Program-made: the position numbers and the translations under genes
Shown here: positions 6,148 to 6,845 of the stretch, one piece after another
How positions within the stretch are numbered: the stretch's first letter is position 1
Layout of the letters: each line of letters opens with the position of its first letter
Notes under the pieces: model-generated
What the model was told of the DNA's origin: nothing
Seen by the model: the letters and a program-made list of their open reading frames with translations, nothing else
Database searches by the model: none
Origin: an uncultured Eubacteriaceae bacterium
GTDB taxonomy: Bacteria; Bacillota; Clostridia; Eubacteriales; UBA1433
NCBI GenBank assembly: GCA_937880125.1
Contig: CALFLU010000025.1
Location: 1-6,845 of the forward strand
Reading direction: 5' to 3'
DNA length: 6,845 nucleotides

Positions 6148-6796
6148 CTATTCAAAATATTCAAATTCCATTGTGTCCACCACCACGGTGTCGCCGTTTT
6201 GTACACCCATTTTTTTCAATTCCGCCTCTACACCTTCACGCGTCATAATTTTTTGAAAATACGCCGCAGAATACGAATCTTCAAAATTCACCCGCCGAAT
6301 CATATTTTCCGCCAACTGCCCCGTTACATAAAAAACACCATCGGAGCCTCTGTTGATTTCGAAAGGCTTTTTCTTCTCTTCTTCATAGTCCACAACGCGT
6401 ATTGTCTTTTCTTCTTCCTCTTCAAAGGCTGCAACTTCAGTTTCAATTTCACTCAAATTTCGTATAACGCTGTCGAGCAGGGGCTCAATGCCCTTTTGCA
6501 GCATGGCGGAAGTGGCAAATACTTCATAATCTCGCTGACGAAAATACTCTGCCAACGCATCCATTTCTTCTTGATTTTCAATGAGGTCAATTTTATTTAA
6601 AACCACAATTTGCTTTCGCTTTGCCAGCTTCGGATGATACATTTGCAATTCGTTGTTGATAATTTCAAAATCCTCTCTGGGATCCCTTCCTTCACTGCCC
6701 GATGCGTCCAGGAAATGCAAAATCAGCCTTGTCCTTTCCACATGGCGCAAGAATTGATGCCCCAGTCCGGCTCCTTCGTGGGCGCCTTCAATAATC
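6148..6796 (-). CDS. obgE: Obg GTPase, C-terminal part; 5' end lost at the contig edge
   Basis: This essential GTPase acts in large-subunit ribosome assembly and stress control. The fragment has 215 readable residues, roughly the last half of a protein of about 425-430. It begins inside the G domain just after the DxPG motif, at IIEGAHEGAGLGHQF, and continues through LRHVERTRLILHFLD. It then shows G4 NKID (fragment residues 67-70), G5 SA (96-97), an acidic linker rich in Glu (about 119-128), and the C-terminal OCT domain ending in GDTVVVDTMEFEYFE. The Obg fold, P-loop and switch I are missing because genomic sequence stops at 6796, where adapter begins. The TTG at 6750-6748, which could be taken as a start, is internal: the frame stays open and family-like above it. 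The gene is truncated by assembly, not broken. Confidence 0.95.
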
Positions 6797-6845
6797 AGAT
6801 CGGAAGAGCGTCGTGTAGGGAAAGAGTGTAGATCTCGGTGGTCGC
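6797..6845. other. Illumina TruSeq universal adapter left on the contig end
   Basis: The last 49 bases, beginning AGATCGGAAGAGC, match the reverse complement of the Illumina TruSeq universal adapter as I know it, base for base, stopping nine bases short of its end. They interrupt obgE in the middle of its G domain. The first two or three bases also happen to fit the obgE codon expected there, so the exact boundary is uncertain by that much. The segment is not biological and should be trimmed. Confidence 0.98.

Noticed and set aside
6148..6750. A 200-residue protein starting at the TTG at 6750
   Set aside because: The upstream codons to 6795 are open and encode conserved Obg G-domain residues, so this is an internal codon of a truncated gene.
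6610..6831. Plus-strand open frame of 73 codons at the contig end
   Set aside because: It is antisense to obgE and its last residues are translated sequencing adapter.

Overview
The window is one end-to-end contig from a bacterium, most likely an anaerobic Clostridia-type Firmicute. The evidence is a tetrahydrofolate (THF) riboswitch ahead of an ECF folate-uptake gene, a formate-THF ligase gene, an ornithine/alanine racemase of the clostridial type, and the order obg-yhbY-nadD-yqeK. No species can be named from the sequence. Every credible gene lies on the minus strand, so transcription runs from high to low coordinates. Both contig ends are technically compromised.

Layout in the direction of transcription. 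Positions 6845-6797 are Illumina adapter, not genome. From 6796 comes a tightly packed housekeeping operon: obgE (5' end missing), yhbY, nadD, yqeK and a TraX-family membrane protein gene. The gaps are a few bases or overlaps, which suggests translational coupling. A separate promoter (3951-3923) drives an MFS transporter gene, which ends in a clear intrinsic terminator (2527-2501). A third unit, with its own promoter(s) and a GTG start, encodes a PLP-dependent ornithine/alanine racemase. The last unit starts at a strong promoter (1226-1198) and enters a THF riboswitch aptamer (1184-1094). It then encodes a FolT-like ECF S component and, overlapping it by 11 bp, the start of formate-THF ligase (fhs), which runs off the contig.

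Biology. The obg-yhbY-nadD-yqeK block combines ribosome assembly (Obg GTPase, YhbY) with nucleotide metabolism (NAD synthesis, Ap4A hydrolysis). The folate unit is the most interesting part: the leader should sense reduced folate and control both folate import and the enzyme that loads formate onto THF. A perfect 12-nt complement between the aptamer and the downstream leader gives a concrete, testable switching model. No mobile element, CRISPR array, tRNA or rRNA was seen, and no wholly new system. The region is ordinary chromosome with one attractive regulatory element and two contig-end artefacts.
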